Shown here one piece after another: positions 13,635 through 14,655 of a stretch of DNA of 14,655 nucleotides. Under the pieces are notes generated by a model. The model saw only the letters and a list, made by a program, of their open reading frames with translations, was not told where the DNA came from and made no database searches. This DNA is from Planctomycetota bacterium (GTDB taxonomy: Bacteria > Planctomycetota > Phycisphaerae > FEN-1346), in contig JAPLMO010000429.1 of NCBI GenBank assembly GCA_026386995.1, positions 1 to 14,655 on the forward strand, in the 5' to 3' direction. How positions within the stretch are numbered: position 1 is the first letter of the stretch; each line of letters starts with the position of its first letter. The translations under genes and the position numbers were made by a program.

Positions 13635-14655
13635 TTACTGCTTTGCCCCGAAGGCGTAAACGCCTCCGTCCGCGCCGCCGACGACCACCCATCCGCCGGC
13701 CACCGCGGGCGACGAGACCACCGGCTGGCCGACCTCGAACGTCCAGAGTTGCTTTCCGTCCGCCAGGCGCAAGAGGTACAGCCTTCCGTCCTCCGAGCCG
13801 ACGACGACCTTGTTGCCGCAGATCGCCGGGCTCGACTCCACCTGGCGGCGCGTCGCGAAGGTCCACAGGGGCTTACCGGTCTCGCGGCTGACGCAGTGCA
13901 CCTTGTGGTCGAGGCCGCTGATGACGACCTCTCGCGGGCCGATCGCCGGCGACGAGTAGAACCCCGTGTCCTCGCCGGGGTACGCCCAGAGGGTCTTGCC
14001 CGTCTCCAGGTCGGCGCAGAGGAGTTTTTCTTCGTAGTTGGCTGTGTAGATGCGGCCGTCGACGACGGCCGGCGATCCTGCCACGTAGCCGCCCACCTCG
14101 ATGGTCGAAAGTTCGCGGCCGTCGGCCGCCGAGACGACGTGCAGCAGGCCGTCGCAGCCGCCGAAGATAACTTTGTCGCCGACCAGCGCGGGGGTGCCGT
14201 TGATGTAGTTGCCGGTCTCGGCCGTCCAAGCGGCCTGGCCGGTGGCGGCATCCACGCAGTGCAACTTCATGTCGTAACTGCCGACGAGGATCCAGGTGCG
14301 GTCCCCCTGGGGCGAGCGGGTCCAGTTCGCCCCGCCGAGGATCTTGTCGTCGGTCTTGTACTTCCACCGCAGCGCGCCCGTTGCGGCGTCGAGGGCGTAA
14401 ACGAATCCGTCGACCGAACCCACGTATACGGCGCCGTCGAGCACCAGCGGCGCGGCCTCCACGGCGTCGGCGGTCTGGAAGGCCCAGACCTTCCGGCCGT
14501 CGGCAAGGTCCAGCGCGTAGAGATTGCCGTCGTTGGAGCCCACGAAGACGCGGCCGCCTGCGCCGCTCGGGTCGTTGCCGGCCAGTTCGATCGCAGGCGA
14601 TGACTTCACGGCCCGCCCGGCCTGGAACTTCCATCGCAGGGCAAGTTTGGCGGGC
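13635..14655 (-). CDS. PQQ-like beta-propeller protein, BamB-like (partial, 5' end outside window)
   Basis: The last 339 residues are visible; the frame is open to the right edge, where LALRWKFQAGRAVKSSPAIE already reads as propeller, so the real start lies beyond 14655. Repeats of the form 'GxLYALDxxTGxxxW' follow in order, with seven clear copies (for example NLYALDLADGRKVW, FVYALDAATGALRW and KVHCVSRETGKPLW). A final strand, GGVYAFGAKQ, ends the protein and probably closes the ring with the first blade. This fits a seven- or eight-bladed PQQ-type propeller as in BamB or quinoprotein dehydrogenases. The alternation of 'SSPAI/GTPAL' and blade motifs is very regular and gives no enzyme-specific residues I can identify. 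The gene is separated from the glycosyltransferase by the composite palindrome, so it need not share that operon. Confidence 0.85.
   Translation of the reverse strand, partial: PAKLALRWKFQAGRAVKSSPAIELAGNDPSGAGGRVFVGSNDGNLYALDLADGRKVWAFQTADAVEAAPLVLDGAVYVGSVDGFVYALDAATGALRWKYKTDDKILGGANWTRSPQGDRTWILVGSYDMKLHCVDAATGQAAWTAETGNYINGTPALVGDKVIFGGCDGLLHVVSAADGRELSTIEVGGYVAGSPAVVDGRIYTANYEEKLLCADLETGKTLWAYPGEDTGFYSSPAIGPREVVISGLDHKVHCVSRETGKPLWTFATRRQVESSPAICGNKVVVGSEDGRLYLLRLADGKQLWTFEVGQPVVSSPAVAGGWVVVGGADGGVYAFGAKQ

Noticed and set aside
13635..14655. Named quinoprotein dehydrogenase
   Set aside because: The fold is clear but no enzyme-specific residues can be assigned from the partial sequence, so only PQQ-like propeller is claimed.

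Overview
The window is a GC-rich bacterial segment in which every convincing gene lies on the minus strand, so genes are read from right to left. Several traits point to an uncultured Planctomycetota-like bacterium: three PQQ-type beta-propeller proteins, an NHL protein with an FCGCCNP motif, a very long FtsX-type permease with a GDSVR...LERLGR start, a CDNC-type glycosyltransferase, and many palindromic repeats. This is an inference from family resemblance, not a proven assignment.

Right part (14655 to 7892): the 3' part of a PQQ-like propeller gene, then a repeat-packed gap, then a GT4-type glycosyltransferase, a LolD/MacB-like ABC ATPase and its 1117-residue FtsX-like permease. The last three are closely spaced and probably co-transcribed.

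Middle gap (7599-7891): a double-hairpin repeat and a good candidate promoter with an overlapping inverted repeat, placed to drive the left-hand operon.

Left part (7598 to 1): a tight operon with ATGA/GTGA overlaps or gaps of a few bases at most junctions. Its order is a membrane-anchored PQQ-like propeller, an NHL propeller, a small cysteine-motif protein with a Tat-like leader, a Tat-exported four-cluster ferredoxin (NapG-like), a polytopic 4Fe-4S membrane protein (NapH/NosR-like), a three-TM PQQ-like propeller protein, and a NuoE-NuoF fusion cut by the window edge. Together they look like an electron-transfer module linking cytoplasmic NAD(H) to membrane and periplasmic iron-sulfur and propeller proteins. 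The physiological reaction cannot be read from the window.

The most unusual signal is a family of 69-94 bp double-hairpin repeats. All share TGGCA(C/T)G...C(A/G)TGCCA ends, but their stem sequences differ. Four copies are present. Two lie in gaps. Two lie in frame inside genes: one adds about 27 residues to the ABC ATPase between Q-loop and signature motif, and the other adds 23 residues ahead of the Tat-like motif of the small cysteine protein. A second palindrome family (GCGCGGYGGG) and a nested CATTCTGAG palindrome accompany them. No transposase is encoded here.
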